NCBI RefSeq assembly: GCF_014695395.1
Contig: NZ_JACJOF010000012.1
Span: forward strand, 1-64,000
Direction of reading: 5' to 3'
DNA: 64,000 nt
Source: Nodosilinea sp. FACHB-131
GTDB lineage: Bacteria; Cyanobacteriota; Cyanobacteriia; Phormidesmidales; Phormidesmidaceae
Below the pieces are notes generated by a model. The model was not told the DNA's origin. It did no database searches and saw nothing but the letters and a program-made list of their open reading frames with translations. The translations under genes were made by a program, and so were the position numbers. This document shows, in pieces, positions 17,931 through 27,594 of the stretch. Position 1 is the first letter of the stretch, and each line of letters opens with the position of its first letter.

Positions 17931-18887
17931 CTAGCTGGCCAAATACTCGCGAATGTCAGACTGGCGCTTGCGCAATTTGGTCAGAGCCTCCCGCTCAATC
18001 TGGCGCACTCGCTCACGGCTAATGGAGAGCAGGTCACCGATCTTGGCCAGGGTCATGGTTTTGCCGTCGGACAAACCGAAGCGGAGGGAAAGCACCTCTC
18101 GCTGCTGGGGAGTGAGATCACCCATCAGCCGCTCCAAATCCTGGCGTAGTGAGACCTGGGTGGCGAAATCTTCTGGCGAGGGGCCGTCGTCTTCGAGCAG
18201 TTCGCCCAGTTCAGTGTCCTGGTTATCGCCCACCTTGAGATCTAGGGAGAGGGGCTGACGAGACTTCTCTAGGTAGTCACGCACCTGCTTGGCGGTCAGG
18301 TCGCACTCGATGGCCAGCTCAGCCACCGTGGCTGCTCGGCCGTAGCGCTGAGACAGAGTGCGCTGGGCTTTCTTCAGCTTGTTGAGCTTTTCGGTAATGT
18401 GAATGGGCAGGCGAATGGTGCGGCTTTTCTCGGCGATAGCGCGAGTAATCGCCTGGCGAATCCACCAGTAGGCGTAGGTAGAGAACCGGTAGCCCTTGGT
18501 GGGGTCAAATTTTTCTACCCCGCGCTGCATACCGATGGTGCCTTCCTGAATCAGGTCGAGCAGATCAACATTGCGCTTGATATATTTCTTAGCTACTGAG
18601 ACCACGAGACGCAGGTTGGCTTCTACCATCTTGCGCTTGGCCAAGTTGCCGTCGCGCACGATCGCCTTGAGATCAGGTAGAGGCATGTCAACGGCATTGG
18701 CCCACTGTTCCAGGGTCAACCCATGGCCGGCTGTCTCTTCTAAAGCATGCCGCTTGGCCTCTAGAGCCGACAGCTTTTGCACCTGCTTACCCAACACGAT
18801 TTCTTCCTCGTGGGTCAGCAAAGGTACCTTACCGATTTCTTTTAGGTAAGTGCGAACTAGGTCGGTGGAATTTTGCACAGTTCTCAT
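17931..18887 (-). CDS. Group-2 sigma-70 factor (SigB/SigD type)
   Basis: Non-essential group-2 sigma factors redirect RNA polymerase during stress, darkness or nutrient change. The 318 residues contain region 1.2 ([20 protein letters not shown]), region 2 with the -10 recognition helix ([19 protein letters not shown]), region 3 and region 4 with the -35 HTH ([20 protein letters not shown]). Unlike SigA (34608-35747) it lacks the acidic N-terminal extension, and it is clearly of RpoD/SigA rather than ECF class. Assignment to a named subgroup would need a tree. A terminator follows. Confidence 0.92.
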   Translation of the reverse strand: MRTVQNSTDLVRTYLKEIGKVPLLTHEEEIVLGKQVQKLSALEAKRHALEETAGHGLTLEQWANAVDMPLPDLKAIVRDGNLAKRKMVEANLRLVVSVAKKYIKRNVDLLDLIQEGTIGMQRGVEKFDPTKGYRFSTYAYWWIRQAITRAIAEKSRTIRLPIHITEKLNKLKKAQRTLSQRYGRAATVAELAIECDLTAKQVRDYLEKSRQPLSLDLKVGDNQDTELGELLEDDGPSPEDFATQVSLRQDLERLMGDLTPQQREVLSLRFGLSDGKTMTLAKIGDLLSISRERVRQIEREALTKLRKRQSDIREYLAS

Positions 18888-18983
18888 AGCGGCACAGTGA
18901 GGAGAGAGCGACGGGGAACGGCAGGGCTCAAAGCCCAGGAAAGCAATAGTTGTCTGGCGCAGAGATGACGGTAAGCCCGTAAC

Positions 18984-19115
18984 CTAACGGCGATCGCGCA
19001 CTGGCACCGGGATGGGCTCAGACTCTAGAGCCGCTTCCTCAGCCTGACGCTTGAGAATGAGACCGGCAGCAACGGCGGCGATACCAATTTCTAAAAGGGG
19101 GCCAACAACGCTCAT
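18984..19115 (-). CDS. Small single-helix membrane protein, unknown
   Basis: This 43-codon frame starts with MSVVGPLLEIGIAAVAAG, giving one short membrane helix, and ends in an acidic-basic polar tail (EEAALESEPIPVPVRDRR). Size and plan resemble small thylakoid subunits, but I cannot match it to a named Psb, Psa or Pet protein. The helix composition and the regular codon use support a real gene. It lies 97 bp upstream of the group-2 sigma gene on the same strand, so both could share a transcript. Confidence 0.5.
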   Translation of the reverse strand: MSVVGPLLEIGIAAVAAGLILKRQAEEAALESEPIPVPVRDRR

Positions 19116-19366
19116 AGGTAAAAGGTTATTAATGGAATATGTAAACAACTGTAACATTTATGAAGGCAGTCGTGAATGGTCATTAATACTCAGCCCGCCT
19201 TGATTCCGCAGGCTCTTACCCTTTAGATTAAAGCGATTGGCTAGGCTGTATTGCATTCCAGAAGACATATTTCTGGGGTAGCCAGAAGGGAAATTCTTAA
19301 AATCTAAAAAGAATGTTAATAAAACTCTGAGAAGCTACTCAAAGGTTTACAGGGTTTGGGGCTGTT

Positions 19367-22300
19367 CTAGGCTGAGAGGGAAAGTTGCGATCCCTGGGGA
19401 GTTTTCGCTACATCGATGCGAGTTTGAAAGGCCGCTCGAAAATGGGGAATATGGGTGACGGTAAGAATGCAGGCAAAGTCGGCGGCGATCGCGTTGATGG
19501 CGGCAATGAGGCGATCGCACCCCTGCTGATCCTGGGTGCCAAAGCCCTCATCGATAATCAGCAGCTGTAGCGCCAGCCCCGATCGCTGGGCCAGTAGCCG
19601 GGCCAGGGCTAGCCGGAGGGCAAAGTTAACCCGAAAGGCCTCCCCACCCGAGTAGGTTTCATACGGGCGGGTGCCCCGGGAGTCGGCAATTAAAATATCT
19701 AGCGTGTCGATTACCCCTTGGCCCCGCTTGGTGGCCCGCTGGGTGGCGAACTGCACGTGGAGCTGGTGAGCACTGAGGCGACCCAGCAGGTTGTTGGTTT
19801 CGGCCTCTAGCTGGGGCAGCAGGTTTTCGATCATCAGCGCCTGGATGCCGTTGTGGCCAAAGGCCTGGGCCAGTTCTTGGTAGACCCGCTGGCGCTGGCG
19901 AACGGCAGCCAGCTCTTGCTGCTTTTGGGCTAGCCCCTGGTGCAGATCGTCGAGGTGCTGGCGGGCCTGACCGAGGGCACCTAGCTGGGCTAGGAGAGCA
20001 TCGCGCTGTTGCTGACGAGCGGCGATCGCCCGCTCTAACTGTTCTAGAGCATCCGCATCGTAGGCTAGGGCCTGGTGCTGCTCCTCTAGGGTGGCAATCG
20101 CCGCGCTCAACTGCTCTAGCTCCTGGCGCTGCTGCCGCTCCTGAGCCTGAAGTCCCTCGATCTGAATCTGTCGCTGGGGCTGCTGCTGGCGGGCTGCTTC
20201 TAGCTCCCGGTGGCGCTGGCGCCAGACTTGGGCTGCTAGCAGGGCCTGGCGCACCTGCTGGTGATGGTCAATGCGGTAACTGAGCTGCTCAAGGGCGGCT
20301 TGGGCGGCCACTAAGGCCTGGCCTTGAGTGCCAACCTGGAGCTGGGTCAACTCAGTCTCAAGGGCAGTTTGGTCGGCCTCAAGCTGCTGCTGCCGTCGCT
20401 CGAGCTGCTGCCGTCGGCGTCGCGCCTGGGCCAGCTCGTGGTGCTTAATCTCAGCCCAGCGCAGCCGATTGACTTGGCCCCGAGTTAGGGCATGGTCGCG
20501 ATCGTCGTAGGCCAGCTGGGCCAGGGTGTTGTTGATCTGGTGCAGCTCCGTGCGCAGGTCGAGGGCGTACTGGTTCTCGGTGAGGGACTGCTCTAGGCGC
20601 TGCTGCTCGGCCTCTAGGGCCTGAAGCCGCTCGTGGACGGTGGCCTGGGAGGCCATCTCCGCTGTGAGCTGGCCCTGCTTCTGGAGCACTGGAGCGTAGG
20701 CCTCCAGTTCGGCTTCGACCGCTCGATACTCCTGTCGCAGCACCTGAATTTCGCGCTCTGAAACAGCTAGCTGCTCGCGAATGACCCAAATCTCTTCTTG
20801 CAGTTCTTGCTGCTGCTGGCGATGACGACCTTCAACCAGAGCGCGGTGACGGGGCTTGAGGGCGCGATCGCACAGCGGGCAGACGGCCTCCGGTTGAGCC
20901 AGCATGCCAAGCTTTTGGCCAATTTGAGCAATTTGGGTTTCGCAGGCGCGCTGATTAGACTGAAGCACCTCCATAAAGCTGCGGCGCTCTAACCCCTTCT
21001 CGCGCACTTGCTCCTGGTAGGCTCGGCGCTGCTCCAAATAGCTCAGGGTTTTTGACACCTCCTGGGCGGTAGCTACTAGCTGGGGCGGATTCCCCTGATC
21101 CTGCTGGAGCTGCTGGGCGGCGGCGGCGAGTTCTTCTAGCCGGGTTTGAAGCCGGGTTTGGGCCTGCTGTAGCCCGCTCTCTAGCTGTCGTCGTCGCTGC
21201 TGCAAGGGTTCGGACTGAAGCTGAAGCGCATCTAGGTGTTTCAGGCGGGCTTTGGCGGTAAGAAACTGCTGGCGGGCCGCATCAACGGCTTCGCTTTGCA
21301 GTAGAGCCGCGTCTAAATCGGCGATCTGGGCCTGCAATGCTGCCAGCTGTAGCTGGGTTTGCCCCAGACGTGTGCGGGTCTCGGCCGACTGGGCTTGCCA
21401 CTCGGCTTCTAAGCTCTGACGCTGCGCCTCTAGCGCCTGGTAGCGTTGGAAGTGCTGGTTGAGCTGGGCATCTTCCGCCTCTAAACCGGCCAGTTTAGCT
21501 AGACCGGTCTCAATCTCGGCGGCCTGGGCCAAACGCTGCTCCTGCTGGTGCTGCTCGCGGGTCAGCGCCGCCAGAGACGTTTCAGTTTGGTGCAAAAGAG
21601 CCGTCAGGTGCTGCCGCTGCTGCCGCTGCATCTGAAGCTGCTGATCGTAGGCGTAGTGGGCTTGCTCAAGGGTGCGAAGCTGTTGCTGCTGCTGGCGATC
21701 GCGCTCCTGAGCCTGATCGATATCGTGCAGCGTCTGCTGAAGCTGAGCCTGGCGCTGTAGCGTCGGTTCGTAGTCGGCTAGGGCAGCGGTGAGTTCGTCG
21801 AGCTGAGTTTGACGCAGGGCAGCCTCGGCCTTGGCCTGACGAGCCTGCTCTTTCGCACCCTCAGCCAGGTGGTCGTACTGGTGCAACTTGAGCAGATCGG
21901 CCAGAATTTGTTTGCGCTCGCCGGGCCGCTTCAGCATAAAGTCGTCGGCCCCGCCCTGGCGCAGGTAGGCCGAGTTGATAAAAGTGTCGTAGTCGAGCCG
22001 CAGGTGGCGACAGATCAGCAGTTGAGTGGCCCGCACCCCGCGCTGGGTCAGCACCCGCCAGCCCTCCTCGGTGTGCACCTGAAACTCTAGACTGGTGCCC
22101 TGGCTGCGGTGGCGGCTGCGCATCACCCGGTAGGTGTGGTCACCCTGGTGAAACTGAAACGTTACCTGGGCCTCCATTTCGCCCTGGTGAATAATGTCGT
22201 CATCGGCCGCTACGCGGCTCTGGCCCCAGAGGGCCCAGGCGATCGCCTCTAGCAGCGACGACTTGCCCGCGCCGTTGGGCCCCGCCACGCAAACTACGTG

Positions 22301-22372
22301 CAGCCCGTTGAAGTCTAGGCTGGCATTGCGATAGCTGAGAAAATTTTTGAGGGCAATGTGCTTGGGAATCAT
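19367..22372 (-). CDS. sbcC: Exonuclease subunit SbcC (Rad50/SMC-like)
   Basis: SbcC with SbcD cuts hairpins and processes double-strand breaks. The 1001-residue protein has Walker A GPNGAGKSS (31-39), two long Gln-rich coiled-coil arms, a zinc hook CPLC (about residue 500, in EAVCPLCDRAL), then the ABC signature YSGGEAFRVNFALRLALARL and Walker B LLIIDEGFGTQD near the C-terminus. All ATPase parts are intact. sbcD is not adjacent in this window. The bacterial operon is usually sbcDC, so the nuclease partner must be elsewhere or upstream genes have been rearranged. A 42-bp palindrome separates it from tRNA-Ser. Confidence 0.94.
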   Translation of the reverse strand: MIPKHIALKNFLSYRNASLDFNGLHVVCVAGPNGAGKSSLLEAIAWALWGQSRVAADDDIIHQGEMEAQVTFQFHQGDHTYRVMRSRHRSQGTSLEFQVHTEEGWRVLTQRGVRATQLLICRHLRLDYDTFINSAYLRQGGADDFMLKRPGERKQILADLLKLHQYDHLAEGAKEQARQAKAEAALRQTQLDELTAALADYEPTLQRQAQLQQTLHDIDQAQERDRQQQQQLRTLEQAHYAYDQQLQMQRQQRQHLTALLHQTETSLAALTREQHQQEQRLAQAAEIETGLAKLAGLEAEDAQLNQHFQRYQALEAQRQSLEAEWQAQSAETRTRLGQTQLQLAALQAQIADLDAALLQSEAVDAARQQFLTAKARLKHLDALQLQSEPLQQRRRQLESGLQQAQTRLQTRLEELAAAAQQLQQDQGNPPQLVATAQEVSKTLSYLEQRRAYQEQVREKGLERRSFMEVLQSNQRACETQIAQIGQKLGMLAQPEAVCPLCDRALKPRHRALVEGRHRQQQQELQEEIWVIREQLAVSEREIQVLRQEYRAVEAELEAYAPVLQKQGQLTAEMASQATVHERLQALEAEQQRLEQSLTENQYALDLRTELHQINNTLAQLAYDDRDHALTRGQVNRLRWAEIKHHELAQARRRRQQLERRQQQLEADQTALETELTQLQVGTQGQALVAAQAALEQLSYRIDHHQQVRQALLAAQVWRQRHRELEAARQQQPQRQIQIEGLQAQERQQRQELEQLSAAIATLEEQHQALAYDADALEQLERAIAARQQQRDALLAQLGALGQARQHLDDLHQGLAQKQQELAAVRQRQRVYQELAQAFGHNGIQALMIENLLPQLEAETNNLLGRLSAHQLHVQFATQRATKRGQGVIDTLDILIADSRGTRPYETYSGGEAFRVNFALRLALARLLAQRSGLALQLLIIDEGFGTQDQQGCDRLIAAINAIAADFACILTVTHIPHFRAAFQTRIDVAKTPQGSQLSLSA

Positions 22373-22456
22373 GGGTACATTAGCACCATCATTCTCAGCC
22401 TACAGTACAGGAGAACCTTGAGTACACCCGTATCTTGAAAAGCCCCTAGTTTACAG

Positions 22457-22498
22457 ACAAAAGCAGCTGGTATGAGTGCTCATACCAGCTGCTTTTGT
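22457..22498. terminator. 42-bp perfect palindrome, probable terminator
   Basis: ACAAAAGCAGCTGGTATGAG and its exact complement are separated by only TG. On the minus strand TTTTGTCTGT follows, so the likely use is termination of tRNA-Ser(GCT) transcription ahead of sbcC. It reads symmetrically on both strands. Confidence 0.75.
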
Positions 22499-22510
22499 AG
22501 ACTCAAAATA

Positions 22511-22600
22511 CGGAAGCGGTGGGATTTGAACCCACGAGGGAAGGTTTACTCCCCTACCTCCTTAGCAGGGAGGCGCTTTCGACCACTCAGCCACGCTTCC
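22511..22600 (-). tRNA. tRNA-Ser (anticodon GCT)
   Basis: The minus strand folds as a class II cloverleaf: acceptor GGAAGCG/CGCTTCC with discriminator G, D-arm GGCTGAGTGGTCGAAAGC, anticodon arm CCTCCCTGCTAAGGAGG with anticodon GCT, a long variable arm and T-arm GTGGGTTCAAATCCCAC. The 90-base length and the G discriminator are serine traits. CCA is not encoded. It reads AGC/AGU codons. Confidence 0.95.
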
Positions 22601-22691
22601 AAGAAGTAGTTCTTCGTTAGTTTAGCAGACACTCGGCAGAGACTTGAAGTAACCCCAAGACTTTTTATGACATTGTGCCCTATCGTCCTGC

Positions 22692-23225
22692 TTAAGCGCT
22701 GCGGCTGGGCTGCATTTGGGGCCACAGATATACCAAGCCCGATGCCAGGGTCAACGCCACCGCTGCCCAAAAGCAAATCTGCGCTGGCCCATCCCACACC
22801 GCCGGTAGCGGGGCCAGGAGCAGGGCGATCGCCACAATCTGCACCACGGTTTTGGCCTTGCCCCACAGGTTTGCCCCCGGCACCGCGCCCCCCTGCATGG
22901 CCGGGTTGACCCGCCAGCCAGAAATAGTAATCTCCCGCGCCACGATTAAAAACACGCCCCAGCCGGGCACCTGACTCAGCCCCACCAGCATGAGCAAGGG
23001 AGCCAGCACAAGCAGCTTATCCACCAGGGGGTCTAAAAATTTGCCCAGATCGGTCACTTGGTTGAGCCTACGAGCCAGGTAGCCATCGAGCCAGTCGGTG
23101 CTCGCCGCCACCACAAAAATGCCTGCCGCCCACCACCGCTGGGCGGCCGTTGGCGACTGCAGGAGGAGCAGCAGTAGGGGCACGCCAAGCAGCCGGGAAA
23201 CGGTGATCCAGGTAGGAAGGTTCAT
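22692..23225 (-). CDS. pgsA: CDP-diacylglycerol-glycerol-3-phosphate 3-phosphatidyltransferase
   Basis: PgsA makes phosphatidylglycerol phosphate from CDP-diacylglycerol and glycerol 3-phosphate in the membrane; phosphatidylglycerol is needed for photosystems in cyanobacteria. The CDP-alcohol phosphotransferase signature is complete: DWLDGYLARR, then GKFLDPLVDK, giving D..DG..AR........G...D...D. The 177-residue protein has four to five hydrophobic segments. It follows uppS on the same strand after 135 bp, at the end of the lysA-cdaA-uppS series. Confidence 0.95.
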   Translation of the reverse strand: MNLPTWITVSRLLGVPLLLLLLQSPTAAQRWWAAGIFVVAASTDWLDGYLARRLNQVTDLGKFLDPLVDKLLVLAPLLMLVGLSQVPGWGVFLIVAREITISGWRVNPAMQGGAVPGANLWGKAKTVVQIVAIALLLAPLPAVWDGPAQICFWAAVALTLASGLVYLWPQMQPSRSA

Positions 23226-23360
23226 AAATTTTTGAATGCTCCGATTTGGGGTGAATGGGGCAGCGCCTAGCGTCTCTACATCAAAGTGCTTTTTAGGTCA
23301 CAGTTTCTCTCCCCCTAAAGAGAGGTACTCCGAGGGAGCGCTGAGACGGACTAGACAACA

Positions 23361-24116
23361 CTAGCCCTTGACCTTGCCAAAGCGGCGATCGCGCTGCTGG
23401 TAGGCATAGATCGCCCGGTGAAATTCTGAGGTGTCGAAGTCAGGCCACAGGGTGTCGGTCACATAGATCTCGGCGTAGGCCAGCTGCCACAGCAGAAAGT
23501 TACTAATGCGCATCTCGCCGCTGGTGCGAATCAGCAGGTCGGGGTCGTTAATCTCGGCGGTGTAGAGGTGGCGGCTAAACAACTCCTCGCTGATATCGCT
23601 GGGGTTCAGCTCGCCCCGCTGCACCTGCTCGGCGATCGAGCGGCAGGCCTGCACAATCTCCTGTCGACCGCCGTAGTTGGTGGCCACCGTAAACTCAATG
23701 CCGTGATTGCCCTGGGTTTGAGTCACCGCCTGATGAATCTCGCCCTGGAGCGATCGGGGCAGGGCTGCTAGGTTGCCCACAAAGCGAATGCGGACGTTTT
23801 CCTCCATCATTTCCAGCAGTTCCTGGCGCAGCACCCGCTCAAACAGCGCCATCAAAAAATCTACTTCTTCAATTGGGCGACCCCAGTTTTCAGTCGAAAA
23901 GGCGTAGGCCGTCAGCGCCCCAATTCCCCAGTCGCGGCAGCAGCGCAGCAGGGTTTTGAGGGTGTCGACTCCCCGGCGATGGCCCATGATGCGTGGCAGC
24001 CCCCGGCGTTTGGCCCAGCGCCCATTGCCATCCATAATCACCGCCACATGCTGGGGTAGGCGATCGGGCTTGAGGTCGGCGGGCAGGGCGTAGCGAACAA
24101 CAGGCTTGGTGGTCAT
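23361..24116 (-). CDS. uppS: Isoprenyl (undecaprenyl) diphosphate synthase
   Basis: This cis-prenyltransferase extends farnesyl diphosphate with isopentenyl units to the C55 lipid carrier of cell-wall synthesis. The 251 residues hold the catalytic D29 in [12 protein letters not shown], the FSTENWGRP block, and the C-terminal [19 protein letters not shown] motif that binds the homoallylic diphosphate. Its ATG overlaps the cdaA stop by four bases (ATGA), which suggests translational coupling. This ties cell-wall lipid carrier synthesis to a c-di-AMP synthase in one transcript. Confidence 0.96.
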   Translation of the reverse strand: MTTKPVVRYALPADLKPDRLPQHVAVIMDGNGRWAKRRGLPRIMGHRRGVDTLKTLLRCCRDWGIGALTAYAFSTENWGRPIEEVDFLMALFERVLRQELLEMMEENVRIRFVGNLAALPRSLQGEIHQAVTQTQGNHGIEFTVATNYGGRQEIVQACRSIAEQVQRGELNPSDISEELFSRHLYTAEINDPDLLIRTSGEMRISNFLLWQLAYAEIYVTDTLWPDFDTSEFHRAIYAYQQRDRRFGKVKG

Positions 24117-25033
24117 TTTTTCTCTCGGGGAGACGATGAGGGGAGACGAAACAAGCGCAGTACGAAGTTAACTCCAAGGCTGCCCAGCCGCCGACCAAGG
24201 CTTCTGAGCTGGGGTGCTACCGCCTCGCGATCTACCGATTTAGAAAACTTAGACCGCAGAATACTGCGCAGGCGGCTGCTGGTTAGAGGCCGATCTAGAA
24301 TACCGCCTTCCGCCAGCGAAATAGAGCCCGTTTCTTCTGATACCACAACACAGATGCAATGCTCTACTCGTTCGGTAATTCCCATCGCCGCCCGGTGGCG
24401 AGTGCCGAGCTGGCGCGAGGCCACCCGCTCTGAAATTGGCAAGATTACCCCCGCCGCCGCAATGCGCGAACCTCGCACCAGCATGGCCCCATCGTGAAGC
24501 AGAGTGCTGGTTTGAAAAATGGTTTGAATCAGCTCCTTTGACACTTCCGCATTGATGCGCACCCCCGGCACCGTAAAATCTCGCTCGTCAATTAGCTTGT
24601 CGATTTCGAGAATGAGCAGCGCCCCGGTGCGGTTTTGGGACAGCTCCTTGACGGCGTCAACAATTTCATCGATCACGTTGTCGGGCTGAGGCATAGCCTC
24701 CCGCGACGGGCTGAGCAATTCCCATACCCGCCCCTGGCCTAGCAACTCCAGCAGTCGCCGAAACTCCCCCTGCAGCATAAAGGCCATGGCCACCGCCGAG
24801 CCAATCACCAGTTTGTCTAGCACAAAGCCGAGCAGGGCTAAGCCCAAAAACTTGCTCAGGGCCGCTGCCAGCATTAAAAAAATCAGCCCTCGCACCATCC
24901 ACAGGGTGCGCTTCTCGCCAATGATGACAAGCACCACGTAGCTCAGCAGCAGCACCAGCGCAATGTCGAGCGTCTGGAGCACGAACCTAACCTGGTCAAG
25001 GTTTGTTAGCCATTGCTCCCAGAGATAGTTCAT
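24113..25033 (-). CDS. cdaA: Diadenylate cyclase CdaA
   Basis: CdaA makes the second messenger c-di-AMP from two ATP; in cyanobacteria it affects osmotic balance and night survival. The 306-residue protein has three N-terminal membrane helices (about 20-38, 44-60, 66-86), then a DAC domain with DGA (181-183, [11 protein letters not shown]) and RHR (212-214, [10 protein letters not shown]). The C-terminal 45 residues are basic and unconserved. It overlaps uppS by four bases and follows lysA by 94 bp. No GlmM or CdaR partner is adjacent. Confidence 0.95.
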   Translation of the reverse strand: MNYLWEQWLTNLDQVRFVLQTLDIALVLLLSYVVLVIIGEKRTLWMVRGLIFLMLAAALSKFLGLALLGFVLDKLVIGSAVAMAFMLQGEFRRLLELLGQGRVWELLSPSREAMPQPDNVIDEIVDAVKELSQNRTGALLILEIDKLIDERDFTVPGVRINAEVSKELIQTIFQTSTLLHDGAMLVRGSRIAAAGVILPISERVASRQLGTRHRAAMGITERVEHCICVVVSEETGSISLAEGGILDRPLTSSRLRSILRSKFSKSVDREAVAPQLRSLGRRLGSLGVNFVLRLFRLPSSSPREKK

Positions 25034-25127
25034 GCAGCGTTAAAGGATGGTGTCTGAGCAGCTGTCTAATGGTTGGCCCGGACAGCCCCTGGCAAAACCC
25101 TGCCCAAGACTAGCAACGGTTAGCTGA

Positions 25128-26543
25128 CTAGGTAGACTTTGCTTGCGGCCTGAGAGTTTCGGGCAGACAGTCTTGCCGAAGCAGATCCGCCACGGTTTCT
25201 CGGCGAATAATCAGGGCAGCATCGCCGTCGGCCACCAGCACCGCCGCAGGCCGAGGCACCCGGTTGTAGTTCGAAGCCATGCTGTAATTGTAGGCACCCG
25301 TGCCCGCAATAGTAACCACATCATCGCTCTTCAACTCAGGCAGGGCCGCATCCTTGATTAGAATATCTCCTGACTCGCAGTGCTTACCGGCTAGGGTCAC
25401 GGTTTCGTCTAGGGGGGCGGCCATGCGGTTGGCCACCAGCGCCCGATACACCGACTGGTAGGTGATTGGGCGAGGGTTGTCGGACATGCCACCGTTAATG
25501 GCCGCGTAGGTGCGCAGGCCTGGGATCACCTTCTGGCTGCCGACTCGGTAGGCGGTGACACAGGCGGGGCCAATCAGCGATCGCCCCGGTTCGCACAGCA
25601 GCTTGGGCAGAGGAATATCGTGAGCTGCACAGGCTGCGATCACGCTCTCGCATACGGTCTTCACCCAGGTGTCAATGCTCGGTGGGTCATCGCCCTCGGT
25701 GTAGCGAATGCCTAACCCACCGCCCACATCCAGTTCCGTCAGGGTGAGCCCATAGCGCTGGGCCGTCACCACCCACTGGGCCATGACGCCCCCTAAGTCG
25801 GTGTGGGGATTCAGCTCAAAAATCTGTGAGCCAATGTGGGCATGGACTCCCAAACACTGAAGCTGGGGCTGACCCGCGAGGAACTCAAATACCGTTTCGA
25901 TCTGGTCGGGGTCGAACCCAAACTTGCTGTCGAGGTGGCCAGTGCGGATATATTCGTGGGTGTGGCACTCAATGCCGGGGGTAACCCGCAGCAAAATTGG
26001 CACGGTCTTGCCTTCGCTGGTGGCGATCTCGCCTAGGGTCTTGAGTTCGAGCCAGTTGTCGACCACCACCCGGCAGCCCACTTCGATCGCCAGGGTCAAC
26101 TCTTCAAACGACTTGTTGTTGCCGTGAAAATAGATGCGCTCGGGGTGGGCTCCAGCGCCAGTGGCCGTGACCAGTTCGCCCGCTGACACCACGTCAATAC
26201 CCAGCCCCTCATCGGTGACAATGGCGCACACCGCTAGGCAATTCCAGGCTTTTGACGCATAGATCACGAGCGCCTCGCCGGGGTAGTAGCGCTCAAACCC
26301 TTGGCGATACTGGCGACAGGCCGTACGCAGGGTGTAGTCGTCAAGAATATATAGAGGAGTGCCAAAGCGCTCGACCAAGTCCACCACATCGCAGCCGCCG
26401 ACGCTGAGATGATCGTCTAGGGTAGTGGTGGCGGTCAGGGGCAATAGCTGCTGGTTAGGGGACAGCGTTCCTTCGGGGTTGGCCGGGGGGAGGTACTGGC
26501 GGCTATCGGCGATCGAGGCCGGCAGGGGAGAAGTCGAAACCAT
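25128..26543 (-). CDS. lysA: Diaminopimelate decarboxylase
   Basis: The last step of lysine synthesis: meso-diaminopimelate to lysine plus CO2, with pyridoxal phosphate. In 471 residues the PLP lysine is K98 (VIYASKAWN), the glycine loop is DVGGGLGIRYTEGDD, and LCEPGRSLIGPA plus CESGDIL supply phosphate and substrate contacts. I chose ATG 26543; the frame stays open to 26660, but those 39 residues overlap the divergent promoter region. Residues 1-45 are a variable extension. It heads the series lysA-cdaA-uppS-pgsA. Confidence 0.95.
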   Translation of the reverse strand: MVSTSPLPASIADSRQYLPPANPEGTLSPNQQLLPLTATTTLDDHLSVGGCDVVDLVERFGTPLYILDDYTLRTACRQYRQGFERYYPGEALVIYASKAWNCLAVCAIVTDEGLGIDVVSAGELVTATGAGAHPERIYFHGNNKSFEELTLAIEVGCRVVVDNWLELKTLGEIATSEGKTVPILLRVTPGIECHTHEYIRTGHLDSKFGFDPDQIETVFEFLAGQPQLQCLGVHAHIGSQIFELNPHTDLGGVMAQWVVTAQRYGLTLTELDVGGGLGIRYTEGDDPPSIDTWVKTVCESVIAACAAHDIPLPKLLCEPGRSLIGPACVTAYRVGSQKVIPGLRTYAAINGGMSDNPRPITYQSVYRALVANRMAAPLDETVTLAGKHCESGDILIKDAALPELKSDDVVTIAGTGAYNYSMASNYNRVPRPAAVLVADGDAALIIRRETVADLLRQDCLPETLRPQAKST

Positions 26544-26669
26544 AGACGTTGCGCTCACAGAAAAACGTTGTTCGAGGATTGATTTGAGACAGCTGTGACC
26601 TTGAACTGGCCAACCAGTTCTTTGTCCGTTGCGCCCCTGACCCCAACCCCCAGTGTACAATTAAGGGCT

Positions 26670-27395
26670 GTGCCAGTTTTCTTGCCCCAGAAATTAAAAG
26701 CCGTAACGTTGGTGGGCTACCTTTCTTGCCAAGCTCCATGCCACGACGACATTGCTGCTCTAGTGGCCCTTGACCAGCGCACCCTGGGAGGGCTGTGGTC
26801 GGCAGAGGGCTACAGGCGCGAGTTGGATAGCCCCAACAGCTGTCTGCTGGTGCTGGTGCATCAACCTCATAGTATCCAGGAGAATCAGGCCGATCTATCG
26901 ACAGCGTCGATGGCTGACCTGAAAACGGCTTCAGATTCAGAAGATGCAGAACTCCAACCCGGCCCTGCATCAGAACTAGACCACAGTGATGGATCCGCGC
27001 TCCTCGGCCTGGGCTGTTACTGGGCAATTTTGGATGAGGCCCACATCACGGTGCTGGCGGTCGATCCCCGCTACCAGCGGCGGGGATTGGGGAAATGGCT
27101 GCTAGTGAATTTGCTGACAGATGCGAGTGAGCGCGCGCTCACCCGCGCCACCTTAGAAGTGCGCCCCTCTAACAGCCGCGCCCTAGCTCTCTACGAGAGC
27201 TTTGGGTTCGAGACTTTAGGCCGTCGGCGTCGCTACTACGCCGATGGCGAAGATGCCCTGATTCTGTGGCGAAAATCCCTCAAAACCGCTGAATTTCGTG
27301 ATCAACTCCAGCAGCAACGCAGTGCGGCGAGTCATCGTCTCGAGCGGCAAGGATGGCAGATCACGAATAAAAAATTGCCTCTCAACCGAACATAA
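26670..27395 (+). CDS. rimI: Ribosomal protein S18-alanine N-acetyltransferase-like (RimI, GNAT)
   Basis: GNAT enzymes transfer acetyl from acetyl-CoA to an amine; RimI acetylates the N-terminus of S18. The acetyl-CoA loop is YQRRGLGKWLL, preceded by the strand ITVLAVDPR, and LEVRPSNSRALALYESFGF plus RRRYYADGEDALILW match RimI closely. GTG 26670 is the likely start, giving 241 residues; the open frame runs further upstream. An acidic, low-complexity insert of about 45 residues (starting near NQADLSTASM) sits between the first and second halves and is unusual for the family. It diverges from lysA. Confidence 0.8.
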   Translation: MPVFLPQKLKAVTLVGYLSCQAPCHDDIAALVALDQRTLGGLWSAEGYRRELDSPNSCLLVLVHQPHSIQENQADLSTASMADLKTASDSEDAELQPGPASELDHSDGSALLGLGCYWAILDEAHITVLAVDPRYQRRGLGKWLLVNLLTDASERALTRATLEVRPSNSRALALYESFGFETLGRRRRYYADGEDALILWRKSLKTAEFRDQLQQQRSAASHRLERQGWQITNKKLPLNRT

Positions 27396-27594
27396 AACCG
27401 AACCTTTAAAGTTGAGAAAATTTACATTTTTTACAAACTCAATCCATTGACAGTTGGCGATCCCAATTAATTTCTAAGTCCAAAGGAGTACCAAAAGGAA
27501 GCGCGGTAAACCGCCTGTTTAGTAGGGCACAACTGACAAAAATCGCTGTGCTAGAATTTGCCTATCCGGCACGCACCAGGTGATTAATACCATC

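Noticed and set aside
22373..22460. SOS box upstream of sbcC (AGTAC...GAACC and GTACTC...GTTC)
   Set aside because: Spacing or half-site differs from RGTACNNNDGTWCB, unlike the exact match at lexA.
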